A stretch of 64,000 nucleotides of DNA from Sporolactobacillus kofuensis (GCF_042660205.1 NZ_JBHSTQ010000002.1:1-64000); one strand, 5' to 3'. Shown: positions 35,717-44,677, counted from the stretch's first letter. Made by a program: numbers and translations. Notes: generated by a model not told the origin, from the letters alone.

Positions 35717-36277
35717 TTAGTCTTCGTCTTTATCATCGGTGAGTAAATCAGATTCCAGTCCACTAAGCTCTTTATCAAGTTCTTCTTCACTAGCATCATC
35801 ATCGACTGCTTCGATGAGTCCATCGTCATCAACTTGGACCTTCACTTTTGTTTCTCCAATGACTTCAACAAGAAATTCACGTTCAACCTGAGCGACAACC
35901 TTATTGCCATTTGGCGAAATCTTTGCCTCGAGACAATTCGGTTCCTGTAACGTTCGACAAGTTACATCCACATGATCTGAGACCAATTGTTTGTCGCGAA
36001 GTGTTAGTGGCACACGATCACGGTAATTCACCGTTTCGCACACAACTTCTGTCTTTGTGTTGTTATTGTAGGAGTACCAAGTATTAATGTCGTAAGTACC
36101 TTCGACACTCACCGCATCCTTGTGGTAGGTTGTTTTATATTTATGATTGATCACCCAGCATCCAAGGATGTTCGAAGGTTTATGCGTTGGTGTCACGGTA
36201 TGCGCGGATTGACTGAACTTCTTTCCTTTTCCGCAAATGGCCTTTGTGATAATTTCCCTATATGCATTCTCTGCCAA
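35717..36277 (-). CDS. cotE: CotE, outer spore coat morphogenetic protein
   Basis: CotE recruits outer-coat proteins to the forespore. The 186-residue product has the family start (YREIITKAICGKGKKF, KPSNILGCWVINHKY), GTYDINTWYSYNNNTKTEVV in the middle, and PNCLEAKISPNGNKVVAQVEREFLVEVIGETKV, followed by the usual acidic C-terminus. It starts with TTG, nine bases after AAAGGAGG. It lies downstream of miaB-ricA but is separated from them by a terminator, so it probably has its own sporulation promoter. Confidence 0.96.
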   Translation of the reverse strand: MAENAYREIITKAICGKGKKFSQSAHTVTPTHKPSNILGCWVINHKYKTTYHKDAVSVEGTYDINTWYSYNNNTKTEVVCETVNYRDRVPLTLRDKQLVSDHVDVTCRTLQEPNCLEAKISPNGNKVVAQVEREFLVEVIGETKVKVQVDDDGLIEAVDDDASEEELDKELSGLESDLLTDDKDED

Positions 36278-36360
36278 AAGTCCAAACCTCCTTTGCCTTC
36301 TTCATCTTCATGTTATGCAGGGCGAATGACACGTGTGAAACAAAAGAAAGTTGGAAGCAA

Positions 36361-36386
36361 TAAAAAAAACTCCTCAAATGAGGAGC
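36361..36386 (-). terminator. Terminator between ricA and cotE
   Basis: On the minus strand GCTCCTCA-TT-TGAGGAGT is a 7-8 bp stem with a two-base centre, followed by eight T, about 32 bases after the ricA stop. Confidence 0.75.
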
Positions 36387-36417
36387 TTAATCAATCAATG
36401 GGCCATCTATCTAATGA

Positions 36418-36777
36418 TTACTGTTTATTGTCCATGACGCGGCTGGATACCAGCTTCGCCATCAGTTGCAGAAAATCGTTCACATCTTCCTGCGACTGCT
36501 TAAATTCTTGAACCACAGGAATCGCATCAAGCTCTGCCTGCAGCTTATCGATCATCGCTTCATTCTGGTGATAGGCCTCCGCCTTACCAAAATGCTGTAA
36601 GTTTACGGATTCTTTCTGATATTTTTTAATTTGTTCAACAAGCCGTTGTACCTTTTGATTCGCACTAATCTTTGACTCCGCCTGCTTATAAAAGCGGATC
36701 TGATCGGAGTTTGATAGTTTTCCTGCAAGATCAGACGCTTTGGCAAGAATCTCTTCTTTTGAGTACTGGTAGGTCAT
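36418..36777 (-). CDS. ricA: RicA (YmcA), subunit of the RicAFT complex
   Basis: RicA with RicF and RicT controls RNase Y-dependent mRNA maturation, biofilm formation and sporulation in B. subtilis. The 119-residue helical protein has the conserved YSKEEILAKASDLAGKL start and IPVVQEFKQSQEDVNDFLQL. The ATG at 36777 overlaps the miaB stop (ATGA) and has CGGAGG ten bases upstream. It is shorter than the B. subtilis protein and has no cysteine at all, so the C-terminal cysteine that helps hold an iron-sulfur cluster there is missing. Confidence 0.92.
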   Translation of the reverse strand: MTYQYSKEEILAKASDLAGKLSNSDQIRFYKQAESKISANQKVQRLVEQIKKYQKESVNLQHFGKAEAYHQNEAMIDKLQAELDAIPVVQEFKQSQEDVNDFLQLMAKLVSSRVMDNKQ

Positions 36778-38261
36778 TGTGGCAAAGCCTCCGCTTCCTT
36801 TTGCCATTCACCGTCGAGCGACCACATTTTTGCATCGGTAACTTTCACTTGAACCAGCTGTCCAATTAAAGATTTCGGTCCTCGGAAATTAACGACTTTA
36901 TTTGTTCGCGTATGTCCGGACAGGACTTCAGCATTCTTACGGCTCTCACCTTCGACAAGTACCTCAACAATTTGATCTTGATACTTGGCATTGCTTTTTG
37001 CCGATAATTCATCGATCAATTGATTAAGGCGTTGCAACCGTTCCTTTTTCACTTCCATTGGAACATTGTCTTTCATTCGTGCAGCTGGCGTTCCCGCACG
37101 TGGTGAATAAATGAACGTGAACGCACCGTCAAACTGACATTCGCGAACAAGCGACATCGTTTCTTCAAACTGTTCATCTGTTTCATTCGGAAAGCCAACA
37201 ATAATATCGGTCGTAAATGAAGCGTTTGGCACCGTATCCTTGATTTTATGAAAGAGATCTAGATAGCGTTCACGTGTATAGCCGCGACCCATGATCTTCA
37301 AGATGGCTGAACTTCCGGATTGAACAGGCAGGTGAATATGTTCGCATAGATTACCGCCTTTACCGAGCACTTCAATCAGATGATCGTCAAAATCTTTCGG
37401 ATGACTCGTTGTAAAGCGTACTCGTGGAATCCCAATCTTACGGATTTCATCCATCAGATTTCCAAGGCCATAATTTTCCATATCCGGCAAATCTTTTCCA
37501 TAGGCATTGACGTTCTGTCCGAGCAGCGTAACTTCCTTGTATCCTTGTCGTGCGAGATCACGTACTTCCTGAATAATCTCTTCCGGATGCCTGCTCCGTT
37601 CTTTCCCACGTGTATACGGTACAATACAGTACGTACAGAATTTGTCACAACCATACATAATATTGACCCATGCTTGAAAATGTCCGCGGCGGGATTGAGG
37701 AAGATTCTCAACGATATCGCCTTCTTTAGACCACACTTCAACAACCATTTCTTTACCAAACAATGCTTCCTTCAATAACTGTGGCAAACGGTGAATATTA
37801 TGTGTACCAAAGATCAGATCGACCTGAGGATGTTTGGCAAGGATCTTATTAATGACCACTTCCTCCTGCGCCATACATCCGCAAACGCCAAGAATGAGTC
37901 CCGGATTTTCGACTTTCAGTGTCTTCAGGCGACCAATATGACCAAACACTTTATTTTCAGCGTTCTCACGAATCGCACACGTGTTTAGCAGGATGACATC
38001 AGCATCAATCGGCTCTTCCGTTTCTTGATAACCCATCTCTTCAAGAATTCCGGCCATGACTTCCGTATCATGTTCATTCATTTGGCAACCATAGGTTTCG
38101 ATCAAATAACGTTTGCCCTTACCGATTGACTTCATATCTTCTGGAATACTAAAATCATTTATAATTTGAACGGCTTCTCTGCGACGCCTGCGCGCATCTT
38201 TCAAAGAAGGCGGTTGAAAATACTTTGAAAAATCAACTTTGCTGAATTTCGTATCAGCCAC
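36774..38261 (-). CDS. miaB: MiaB, tRNA-2-methylthio-N6-dimethylallyladenosine synthase
   Basis: MiaB adds the 2-methylthio group to i6A37 in tRNA, using two 4Fe-4S clusters. The 495-residue product has the N-terminal MTTase domain (C59 in YGCQMNEHD, NTCAIRENAE, GVCGCMAQE), the radical-SAM motif CDKFCTYC and a C-terminal TRAM domain (VLVEGESRKNAEVLSGHTRTNKVVNF). The about 50-residue N-terminal extension is usual for Bacillus. It acts after MiaA and is coupled to ricA. Confidence 0.96.
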   Translation of the reverse strand: MADTKFSKVDFSKYFQPPSLKDARRRRREAVQIINDFSIPEDMKSIGKGKRYLIETYGCQMNEHDTEVMAGILEEMGYQETEEPIDADVILLNTCAIRENAENKVFGHIGRLKTLKVENPGLILGVCGCMAQEEVVINKILAKHPQVDLIFGTHNIHRLPQLLKEALFGKEMVVEVWSKEGDIVENLPQSRRGHFQAWVNIMYGCDKFCTYCIVPYTRGKERSRHPEEIIQEVRDLARQGYKEVTLLGQNVNAYGKDLPDMENYGLGNLMDEIRKIGIPRVRFTTSHPKDFDDHLIEVLGKGGNLCEHIHLPVQSGSSAILKIMGRGYTRERYLDLFHKIKDTVPNASFTTDIIVGFPNETDEQFEETMSLVRECQFDGAFTFIYSPRAGTPAARMKDNVPMEVKKERLQRLNQLIDELSAKSNAKYQDQIVEVLVEGESRKNAEVLSGHTRTNKVVNFRGPKSLIGQLVQVKVTDAKMWSLDGEWQKEAEALPQ

Positions 38262-38482
38262 AAGGCAACATTCCTTTCAGATCTCATCCCTAAATTATAG
38301 CAAACTCATTCATGATATGAAAGAATCGGGATTTAATGATGAAATGTTCTGTTTATGAATTAAATTTTGAGTGTTTAAATAAACTTTTATTGTCTTTATT
38401 CAATGAACTGAATGAGTTAGTATAGTAAGATTAGTGTGCAAATTTTGTGATTATTTTAGATTTCTGGGGGGAACGAATTCTA

Positions 38483-38779
38483 TTGAGAGCAATCCTGGAA
38501 TTAATCCGTATTATTGTGATCTTTTTCCTTCTTGGTGAATTAATGGGCGCTTTGGTGAAGTTAATATATGCGCGTTTTGAAGTAAACGTAGACAATACCA
38601 TTGGTGCTTGGTTAGTAGGATTATCCATCCTTACTCTACTTTTTATATTGTATAGAAATAAACTCCAATATTTTGGATTTTACAAAGGGACGGGCAGTTC
38701 TAAACTACCGAAGAAAGTTTGTATTTCTCTGATTTTTAGTTCAGTATTAATGCTAATTTTGGCACCTTTCTTTCACTAA
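38483..38779 (+). CDS. Small membrane protein of unknown function (98 aa)
   Basis: A TTG start at 38483 follows a G-rich binding site (GGGGGGAACG). The product has three hydrophobic segments (about residues 8-24, 42-56 and 77-94) and a FGFYKGTGSSKLPKKV loop. Similar small proteins occur in Bacilli, but I know of no function. It opens a run of five small plus-strand genes. Confidence 0.65.
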   Translation: MRAILELIRIIVIFFLLGELMGALVKLIYARFEVNVDNTIGAWLVGLSILTLLFILYRNKLQYFGFYKGTGSSKLPKKVCISLIFSSVLMLILAPFFH

Positions 38780-38913
38780 GGGCTGTGTGTAGTCTTTTTT
38801 TGAATGGAAAAAAGCCTAATTTATCAGAGTTCTGTCTACTTTTATACAATAATAAACAATGGTATATCAGCTGATCGGTAGGGATCCCGATTTTTTGCAG
38901 AGGAGTTGATGAC

Positions 38914-39270
38914 TTGATAAAAAAAAACAGTCAAACAGAACCAACCACGTCTCATTTACGTGATGAACTCACAAATAATGAGCTTCTCATGTTAAACAAA
39001 GAACTTGATCAACGCAGAAAAAACATACTGTTGGCTTACATTAATGCACTGATTTTTGGTTTGTTTGGCGGGCATAGATTCTATTTGGAGAAAACAAGAA
39101 CTGCTCTTTTAATGATTTTGATTACCGTTCTATCTGAAGTTCGTTATTCGTTTATTACGGTCATTTGGCTGATCATTGATCTATTCCTTTTACCTGAAAT
39201 GGTACGACAGAAGAACCTAGTAATAGAAAACAGCATAGCACAAGAAATTTTGGAGAGAAGACAGAACTAA
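38914..39270 (+). CDS. TM2 domain-containing membrane protein
   Basis: The 118-residue product has a soluble N-terminus (about 1-38, predicted helix) and a TM2 domain: AYINALIFGLFGGHRFYLEK, a second hydrophobic segment, and VIWLIIDLFLLPEMV. TM2 proteins are two-helix membrane proteins of unsettled function. It starts with TTG behind AGAGGAG. Confidence 0.8.
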   Translation: MIKKNSQTEPTTSHLRDELTNNELLMLNKELDQRRKNILLAYINALIFGLFGGHRFYLEKTRTALLMILITVLSEVRYSFITVIWLIIDLFLLPEMVRQKNLVIENSIAQEILERRQN

Positions 39271-39389
39271 ACCTCGTTACACATGCACCACTCCCACCTC
39301 TCAACTTTGGTTTTTGCTACAAAGATAAAACATAAACTACCGAGCAATATCATACTGTCATAAAAAATAACGATTTGGAGGAATGAATC

Positions 39390-39767
39390 ATGGGATTCTT
39401 TGATGGACTAATTGGAAATGCATCAAAAGTACTACCTGGAGAAGTACAGAAAGAAATTGGTGATATTTTAATTGAAGACGAACAGGTCACAGCAGCTTTT
39501 AAATTAATTCGAGATCTAATCGTGTTTACCGAGAAGCGATTACTGTTCGTTGACAAACAAGGAGTAACCGGCAAAAAAGTGGACTACCACTCTATTCCTT
39601 ACAAAAGTATTTCCCACTTCAGTGTAGAAACTGCTGGTCATTTAGATCTTGATGCTGAATTGAAAATATGGATTTCTGGTGCAGTGCAACCAACCATTTC
39701 AAAAACATTTAGAAAAGACAACCCTATTTTTGATGTGCAAAAGATTTTGGCACAGATGACTTGCTGA
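39390..39767 (+). CDS. Bacterial PH-like domain protein (bPH_1 / DUF1696)
   Basis: The 125-residue product fits the bacterial pleckstrin-homology family: MGFFDGLIGNASKVLP start, EDEQVTAAFKLIRDLIVFTEKRLLFVDKQG, and SIPYKSISHFSVETAGHLDLDAELKIWISG. These proteins form cytoplasmic ring oligomers; no enzyme activity is known. TTTGGAGG precedes the ATG. It sits between a TM2 gene and small membrane-protein genes. Confidence 0.88.
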   Translation: MGFFDGLIGNASKVLPGEVQKEIGDILIEDEQVTAAFKLIRDLIVFTEKRLLFVDKQGVTGKKVDYHSIPYKSISHFSVETAGHLDLDAELKIWISGAVQPTISKTFRKDNPIFDVQKILAQMTC

Positions 39768-39806
39768 ACAATTACCATTTTTTGATGAGATAAGGAGTTA
39801 TTATCC

Positions 39807-40016
39807 ATGAAAAATCCCTTTATAAGTTTTGCGTATATTCTTATCCTACCTGCTTTATTGATTTTTCTTCCCAAACCTTATAACAGAATTGTTCTGTTCG
39901 TTAATGGGTTGTACGTTGCTTATCACATAATCAAAGGATCGAAAAGTAAAACAAAAGCTGTTTTATTCTCGTGTACTCTCATGCTTGCATTAATTATTCT
40001 TGTTTTCATTTTCTAA
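39807..40016 (+). CDS. Small hydrophobic membrane protein (69 aa)
   Basis: AAGGAG lies nine bases before the ATG. The product has hydrophobic segments at about 7-20, 26-40 and 50-69 with a basic loop (KGSKSKTKA). I do not recognise the family. It follows the PH-domain gene by 39 bases and may be co-transcribed with it. Confidence 0.6.
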   Translation: MKNPFISFAYILILPALLIFLPKPYNRIVLFVNGLYVAYHIIKGSKSKTKAVLFSCTLMLALIILVFIF

Positions 40017-40119
40017 CACAGTATAGGTCGGATTTCGTAATAGAAGTTTCCTGAACCAAATTCAGTTCCTTCTAAATTTATCAGTATAAGGCAAAATCTC
40101 TTTATTAGGTTGGGCGTAA

Positions 40120-40317
40120 ATGGCTGTTGTAGGATATTCAATTCTAGCAGTCATTTACACAGTTTGTCTGTTATGCGCTATTTGTTCTATTGTGTCTTTC
40201 AAACGTCACAACCGGTTAAATGGGTCGCTATTAATCATCATCCCAACTGTAATTATCATGGGTTTAACTGTGAATCGATGGCTATGGTTGAGTCGTACTA
40301 TGCAACAATATTATTAA
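40120..40317 (+). CDS. Possible small membrane protein (65 aa)
   Basis: A 65-codon frame encodes two hydrophobic helices (about 5-27 and 36-48) around a basic loop (KRHNRLNG). The binding site (GGTTGGGCG) is weak. It follows other small membrane-protein genes on the same strand, which supports it mildly. Confidence 0.42.
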   Translation: MAVVGYSILAVIYTVCLLCAICSIVSFKRHNRLNGSLLIIIPTVIIMGLTVNRWLWLSRTMQQYY

Positions 40318-40667
40318 AGTTTACTAAATTTTTTCCTCAGTTCATCATAGAACCCATCAAATGAAAAATCATTTACCTCTCAGGTTGATTAGGGACAGGA
40401 TCAAGAATGTATAAATTAAACAGAAGATTTGTCATATAAGGAATCTGGATTCAATCTCAAACGTTTAACAATAGGCTCATATTATGGTCTTAAATTGGCA
40501 TCATTTTAATTATGAGATATTATGGACTCACGGTTTACGAAAAGATTCCCCTTCGATGGTGTATATTTATCATAATAAATAAAATAATTTTCAAATTAAA
40601 AAAGGCCGCATAGCGGCCGATAATAAAGAATAATTGTTAGTACTGCTTTCATATAAAACTAATAAAC
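40318..40667. other. AT-rich intergenic region between convergent genes
   Basis: No gene is seen. The right edge carries the terminator of the nitrilase gene (40598-40618). An 18-base AT-rich stretch (ATTTATCATAATAAATAA, about 40566-40583) also occurs at about 11746-11763. Confidence 0.45.
40598..40618 (-). terminator. Terminator of the tandem nitrilase gene
   Basis: On the minus strand GGCCGC-TAT-GCGGCC is followed by TTTTTTAATTT. It begins about 50 bases after the stop codon. Confidence 0.8.
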
Positions 40668-42512
40668 TTATTTTATTAGTGGTTTATAATACGCTGGTTG
40701 TCTTGAATTAATTAATTTATCTTGATTGAACCAGTTATTAGGTTGAATTGTTTTGAATTTAACAGCTAATGCTTCTTCTTTATTTGATGAAGCAACAATC
40801 GGTTGATCAAGTCCATATAATGGATCCAATGTATACAATGCACTTCTTCCTTTAAATCCTTTGGAAGTTCCAACGTAGTTGGAAATAATTGTGTAGCTTT
40901 GGGCATCAATTGATATTTCTGACCATAGTGGCATTGTGCCACTTGGATAAGGATTGGCAGACATTTCATGGTTGATCTCCATATTACCACCGAACTGACC
41001 ATACCATGACGATGGAATGGCAATGATATCTGCACGTTGAACGGCAAACACACTTGAAATTTCAGGGAAGTTAACATCATTTCCAATCATTATGCCCACT
41101 TTCCCTAATTCATTGTTACTAAAAACAGGTAATGAATTTCCACGTTTTGCCCATTTCTTATCAAAAGAACTCAATTGAGCTTGTCTGTACTTACCATCAA
41201 TTTTGCCGCTTTTATCCATCAATACTGCAGTATTGTAAAGATTCTTTCCTGATTTTTCAATCAATCCATAAACAATAGCTGTCTGATATTTTTGAGCCAA
41301 TGTCTTCATAAACTTGGTTGTTTCTCCATCAATCCTTTCAGCATACGTAGACATTCTATGAAGTTTCAAAAGTTCAGAAGGTCCAGTCAGCGAAAGTTCA
41401 GGGAGGACGATAAGGTTCGGTCGTACTTCACTGTTCTTAATCTTACTGTCAATCAAATTCACTATCTTATCCTCATTAGATTTTTTATTACCTGGAACAG
41501 GAGTATATTGTATTGCTAGTGCGTTGACACTTTTGGGCTCACTCGTTGTTGTATAATCCCAAGGTCCAACTTTTAACATGATATCTTGATAAAGGTCAGG
41601 GCGACGCTCTTTCAGTCTTTTTTTATTGGCATTATTGTATTGCTTTGGATCAATTGTAGCATAAGTAATAGTCGGTTTATTGATGTCATCTTTTGGGGTT
41701 TTAATAAGTTTAGCTTCTGCCAACTTTTTTCCTGTTGGTGACCATACTGCACTAGCACCGATCATGTGAAAGCCTTTCTCAGTGTTTGAACGATTAGCGC
41801 TTACTATGTATAGACCATTCTCCATAGCTCGTGCTGGGAGAGCAGCAACTGCTTGAGCAGATGAATTTGTTGGAAAAGCCATAATATCTGCGCCATTTAC
41901 TGCAGCTAGTCTCGCCATTTCTGGATAAGCAGCGTCCATACATATATTAATTGCAATGTTGCCCAGCTCTGTTTTGAAAACAGGAACACCTAAGTCTCCC
42001 CACGCTGCCCAATGTTCCTCTGTCTCCCACTGCTCCGTTTTACGATACTTTCCAATATACCCGCCTGGTCCTACCAATGCAGAAGAATCATAGTAAACAT
42101 TTGTCTTAGGATCTTTTTCCGCCATACCAAAGACTACATATGCGTGATACTTTCTTGTTAACTTTGCAAATTTTTTTGTTGCCTTGCCTGGAATTGTATC
42201 CACAAATGGTTTAATGGCTTCGCGGTTTTTATAGTAGTAACCGGTTGTGGACATTTCAGGTGCTACGGCTAATTTCGCTCCGTGTTTAAATGCGGTTTCA
42301 ATTTGTTTGTAAAGAGCATCAATGTTTTTATCTCTATCATTCAACTTAGGATTAAACTCAATCGAAGCAACTTTAAAGGACTTTAGTTTTTGAGTGTTAG
42401 ATTTCGCCTCTGTATTCGTGTTTTCACCAAATGAAAAGGCAAAAAAAGATAATGCAATGATTACTATTAATGATACTGATAATATAATAGATTTACGATG
42501 AATCATGTTCAT
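40668..42512 (-). CDS. Exported two-domain nitrilase-superfamily protein
   Basis: The 614-residue product has an N-terminal signal or membrane anchor (about residues 9-29, no lipobox) followed by two carbon-nitrogen hydrolase domains. Domain 1 (about 46-290) keeps the E-K-C triad: E86 (PEMSTTGY), K158 (KYRKTE) and C191 (INICMDAAYPE). Domain 2 (about 330-600) keeps E372 (PELSLTG), but the lysine position is Q444 (KYRQAQ) and the cysteine position is G477 (IMIGNDVNFPE). So domain 1 should hydrolyse an amide or nitrile outside the membrane while domain 2 is probably structural or regulatory. The substrate is unknown. The binding site is GAGGTGAGGG. Confidence 0.88.
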   Translation of the reverse strand: MNMIHRKSIILSVSLIVIIALSFFAFSFGENTNTEAKSNTQKLKSFKVASIEFNPKLNDRDKNIDALYKQIETAFKHGAKLAVAPEMSTTGYYYKNREAIKPFVDTIPGKATKKFAKLTRKYHAYVVFGMAEKDPKTNVYYDSSALVGPGGYIGKYRKTEQWETEEHWAAWGDLGVPVFKTELGNIAINICMDAAYPEMARLAAVNGADIMAFPTNSSAQAVAALPARAMENGLYIVSANRSNTEKGFHMIGASAVWSPTGKKLAEAKLIKTPKDDINKPTITYATIDPKQYNNANKKRLKERRPDLYQDIMLKVGPWDYTTTSEPKSVNALAIQYTPVPGNKKSNEDKIVNLIDSKIKNSEVRPNLIVLPELSLTGPSELLKLHRMSTYAERIDGETTKFMKTLAQKYQTAIVYGLIEKSGKNLYNTAVLMDKSGKIDGKYRQAQLSSFDKKWAKRGNSLPVFSNNELGKVGIMIGNDVNFPEISSVFAVQRADIIAIPSSWYGQFGGNMEINHEMSANPYPSGTMPLWSEISIDAQSYTIISNYVGTSKGFKGRSALYTLDPLYGLDQPIVASSNKEEALAVKFKTIQPNNWFNQDKLINSRQPAYYKPLIK

Positions 42513-42913
42513 CTTTCCCTCACCTCAATTGTTTTTTGCTTATCTATGTCATATCTTATAACATGGATTGTAACCAATTATAGGCGTTTAGAGTTTAAAC
42601 GTAAATATATTTCTGAAAATATTTTTTATTTAAAAATAAATTTATTTCATTAAATATATTCATTGGATAGAGTAGACCGTAAGAGAAATTAAAACAGTGC
42701 TTCCTGGAATAATACTGTTTACTTAACCAGAGCCCATAGATATTTCTTCACGCTCATTTCCGAAGGATTTGCTCTAAATAATGGCCCAATAAACTATGCG
42801 GCACTGCAATACGCACCGTACCACTCGTTTGTTTTGCGGATATGTCTTGCATTCAAATTTTCTTCAATTATTTTCATTGTCACTCCGATAAAACAATCAG
42901 GGAGGTGATTTTC
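42513..42913. other. Intergenic region upstream of the nitrilase and YjfB genes
   Basis: It separates two divergent genes. The left half is very AT-rich; the right half has a sigma-D-like -10 (listed). No further gene is seen. Confidence 0.5.
42865..42891 (+). promoter_or_regulatory. Possible sigma-D promoter of the YjfB-family gene
   Basis: TCCGATAA (42884-42891) resembles the sigma-D -10 GCCGATAT, and CAAT lies 15 bases upstream where TAAA is expected. The match is partial. It is of interest because yjfB-type genes are linked to motility regulons. Confidence 0.3.
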
Positions 42914-43087
42914 ATGGACGTTGCATCTGCATCGGTGGGTATGAATCAAGCATTACTCAGTCAGAATGTGAGCCTTGCGGTTACCAAAATGGCTTTGAAC
43001 AGTGCTCAGCAAAGCGGAGCTCAATTAATTCAAACGTTACAAGCTTCAGATCCATATTTAGGAACGATCATCGACCTAAAAGCATAA
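42914..43087 (+). CDS. YjfB-family protein (putative motility protein)
   Basis: The 57-residue product MDVASASVGMNQALLSQ...LGTIIDLKA fits the YjfB family (PF14070), short proteins with an alanine- and serine-rich helical body and a conserved IDLKA/IDIKA end. The biochemical role is unknown; in B. subtilis the gene is associated with the motility regulon. An excellent GGGAGGTGA site precedes the ATG at 42914. Confidence 0.85.
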   Translation: MDVASASVGMNQALLSQNVSLAVTKMALNSAQQSGAQLIQTLQASDPYLGTIIDLKA

Positions 43088-43095
43088 AGATCAGA

Positions 43096-43126
43096 AAAAT
43101 GTAACCCACTTGGGCTGCATTTTTTA
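43096..43126 (+). terminator. Terminator of the YjfB-family gene
   Basis: AAATG..CCCA-CT-TGGG..CATTT forms two short stems with an internal loop and is followed by six T, nine bases after the stop. Confidence 0.6.
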
Positions 43127-43351
43127 CTTTCACCGTTTCTTTACGTTCACAGATTCCGAACCGTCTCTCAGGCGAGCAAATCAGAATTTCATGTATGTCA
43201 CGAAAAGTCGAAGAGTACATAGGAAATTCTTGATCCAACTCTTCTTTTTTGTATAACATAATTAACATTCTGAAAAACCAATGTTTCAATGTGTTATGAT
43301 CGCCTTCATATAGATAGAAAAATCATTTCTAATATGGGGGCTACGCATTTA

Positions 43352-44623
43352 ATGAAATTATTTTTGGAAAATAAGAATTTTTGTTTGTTGTTTTCAGCGC
43401 GACTCATCACTAATGTCGGTGATAGTATGTATTTCATTGCTGCGATGTGGCTTGTCTATCAATTGAGCGGTTCATCCTTTTACTCTGGATTAGCGGGTTT
43501 TCTCACCATGTTGCCTAGAGCTTTGCAATTCATCATTGGTCCAATCCTTGACCGGTATTCTATAAAACGTCTGCTGATAGCAACTCAAGCTGCTCAAGCT
43601 TTTTTCCTTCTCATCATTCCCATCGCTGCATGGTTCAATCTCCTTTCAGTAAATCTTGTGTTGATCATTATGCCTTTGGTTTCCTTTCTGAATCAATTTT
43701 CATTCCCAGCAGAGAGCGCACTTATTCCGCAGATTGTAGAAAAACAACAATTAGTTCAAGCAAACGGCTTGATGACGTTCGCTTATCAAGGAACGGAAAC
43801 CGTATTTCAAGCAATTGGTGGACTCTTAGTCATGATACTCGGTGCCGTCTCTCTCTACAGTGCTGACGTCATGACCTTCCTCATTGCTATTCTCCTATTT
43901 GCTTCACTCATTCTTCCTAATCACAACGTTTCCCAGAAAAATAGTTCAATGCAAATGCAAATCCACCGTTATTTTTCAGATTTACAGGAAGGCTTTCAAA
44001 TTGTAGTTCATTCAGTGATCGGAAAAATGATGGTTGCTTCGCTTGTGACGAACTTTGCATTAGGCGCACTGATTAGTAGTCTACCTGCATATGGGGCAAC
44101 ATTAGGTGGGTCTGGAATGTACGGGTTATTGATGGGTGCAATGGCGATTGGGAGTTTAATCGGGGCACTCATTGCAAAACGCTTTGAAAATAAGCCGATT
44201 GGTAAAATGCTGATTGGAGGCTATTTTATAGGTTTCTGTCTATGGATGGCTGCTGTACTTTCACCGAATCCCCTACTTACTGTCGTGCTCTTTGCGACAA
44301 GTATGATCGCGCCGGGATGTAATAATGTGCTCAATTTCACACTGATCCAAAGCATTGTACCTCGAACTATGCTTGCACGTGCAATGTCACTTGTTGCCAG
44401 TATGGCTACATGTATTATGCCTCTAGGCTCACTGGTTGGTGGATCCTTAACTTCCCTATTTGGACCAAAGATCATCTTTTTCGTATCCTCATTTGGCTTT
44501 CTCTTCTATTCATTATATGTGCTCACAATGCCAATTTTACGTCATTTACCATCAGCGGGGAACGCTGATCCGGAAAACTACGGATTTCCAGGTGAAGTAA
44601 ATCCAATTCAAGAACAAGTGTAA
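43352..44623 (+). CDS. MFS efflux transporter, paralogue 1
   Basis: A roughly 423-residue major facilitator of the MFS_3/drug-export type with about 12 hydrophobic segments. The N-terminus NKNFCLLFSARLITNVGDSMYFIAAMWLVYQ and FTMLPRALQFIIGPILDR match the next gene closely, so the two are tandem duplicates. The start at 43352 is chosen by comparison with paralogue 2 and because GGGGG lies 11 bases upstream; earlier in-frame starts exist. The substrate is unknown. Confidence 0.88.
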   Translation: MKLFLENKNFCLLFSARLITNVGDSMYFIAAMWLVYQLSGSSFYSGLAGFLTMLPRALQFIIGPILDRYSIKRLLIATQAAQAFFLLIIPIAAWFNLLSVNLVLIIMPLVSFLNQFSFPAESALIPQIVEKQQLVQANGLMTFAYQGTETVFQAIGGLLVMILGAVSLYSADVMTFLIAILLFASLILPNHNVSQKNSSMQMQIHRYFSDLQEGFQIVVHSVIGKMMVASLVTNFALGALISSLPAYGATLGGSGMYGLLMGAMAIGSLIGALIAKRFENKPIGKMLIGGYFIGFCLWMAAVLSPNPLLTVVLFATSMIAPGCNNVLNFTLIQSIVPRTMLARAMSLVASMATCIMPLGSLVGGSLTSLFGPKIIFFVSSFGFLFYSLYVLTMPILRHLPSAGNADPENYGFPGEVNPIQEQV

Positions 44624-44641
44624 TAAAAGAATAAGCTGTTG

Positions 44642-44677
44642 ACTGAGTAGAGATGGAATAGATCTGCTCAGTTTTTG
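44642..44677 (+). terminator. Terminator after MFS paralogue 1
   Basis: ACTGAG-AGA..TCT-CTCAGTTTTTG forms a bulged stem followed by five T, so the two MFS genes are probably separate transcripts. Confidence 0.65.

Noticed and set aside
40566..40583. An 18-base stretch shared with about 11746-11763
   Set aside because: It is almost pure A and T and partly self-complementary, so a shared match of this length is weak evidence for a repeat.
43068..43289. 73-codon minus-strand frame between the YjfB and MFS genes
   Set aside because: It overlaps the YjfB terminator and the 5' region of the transporter and has no binding site.
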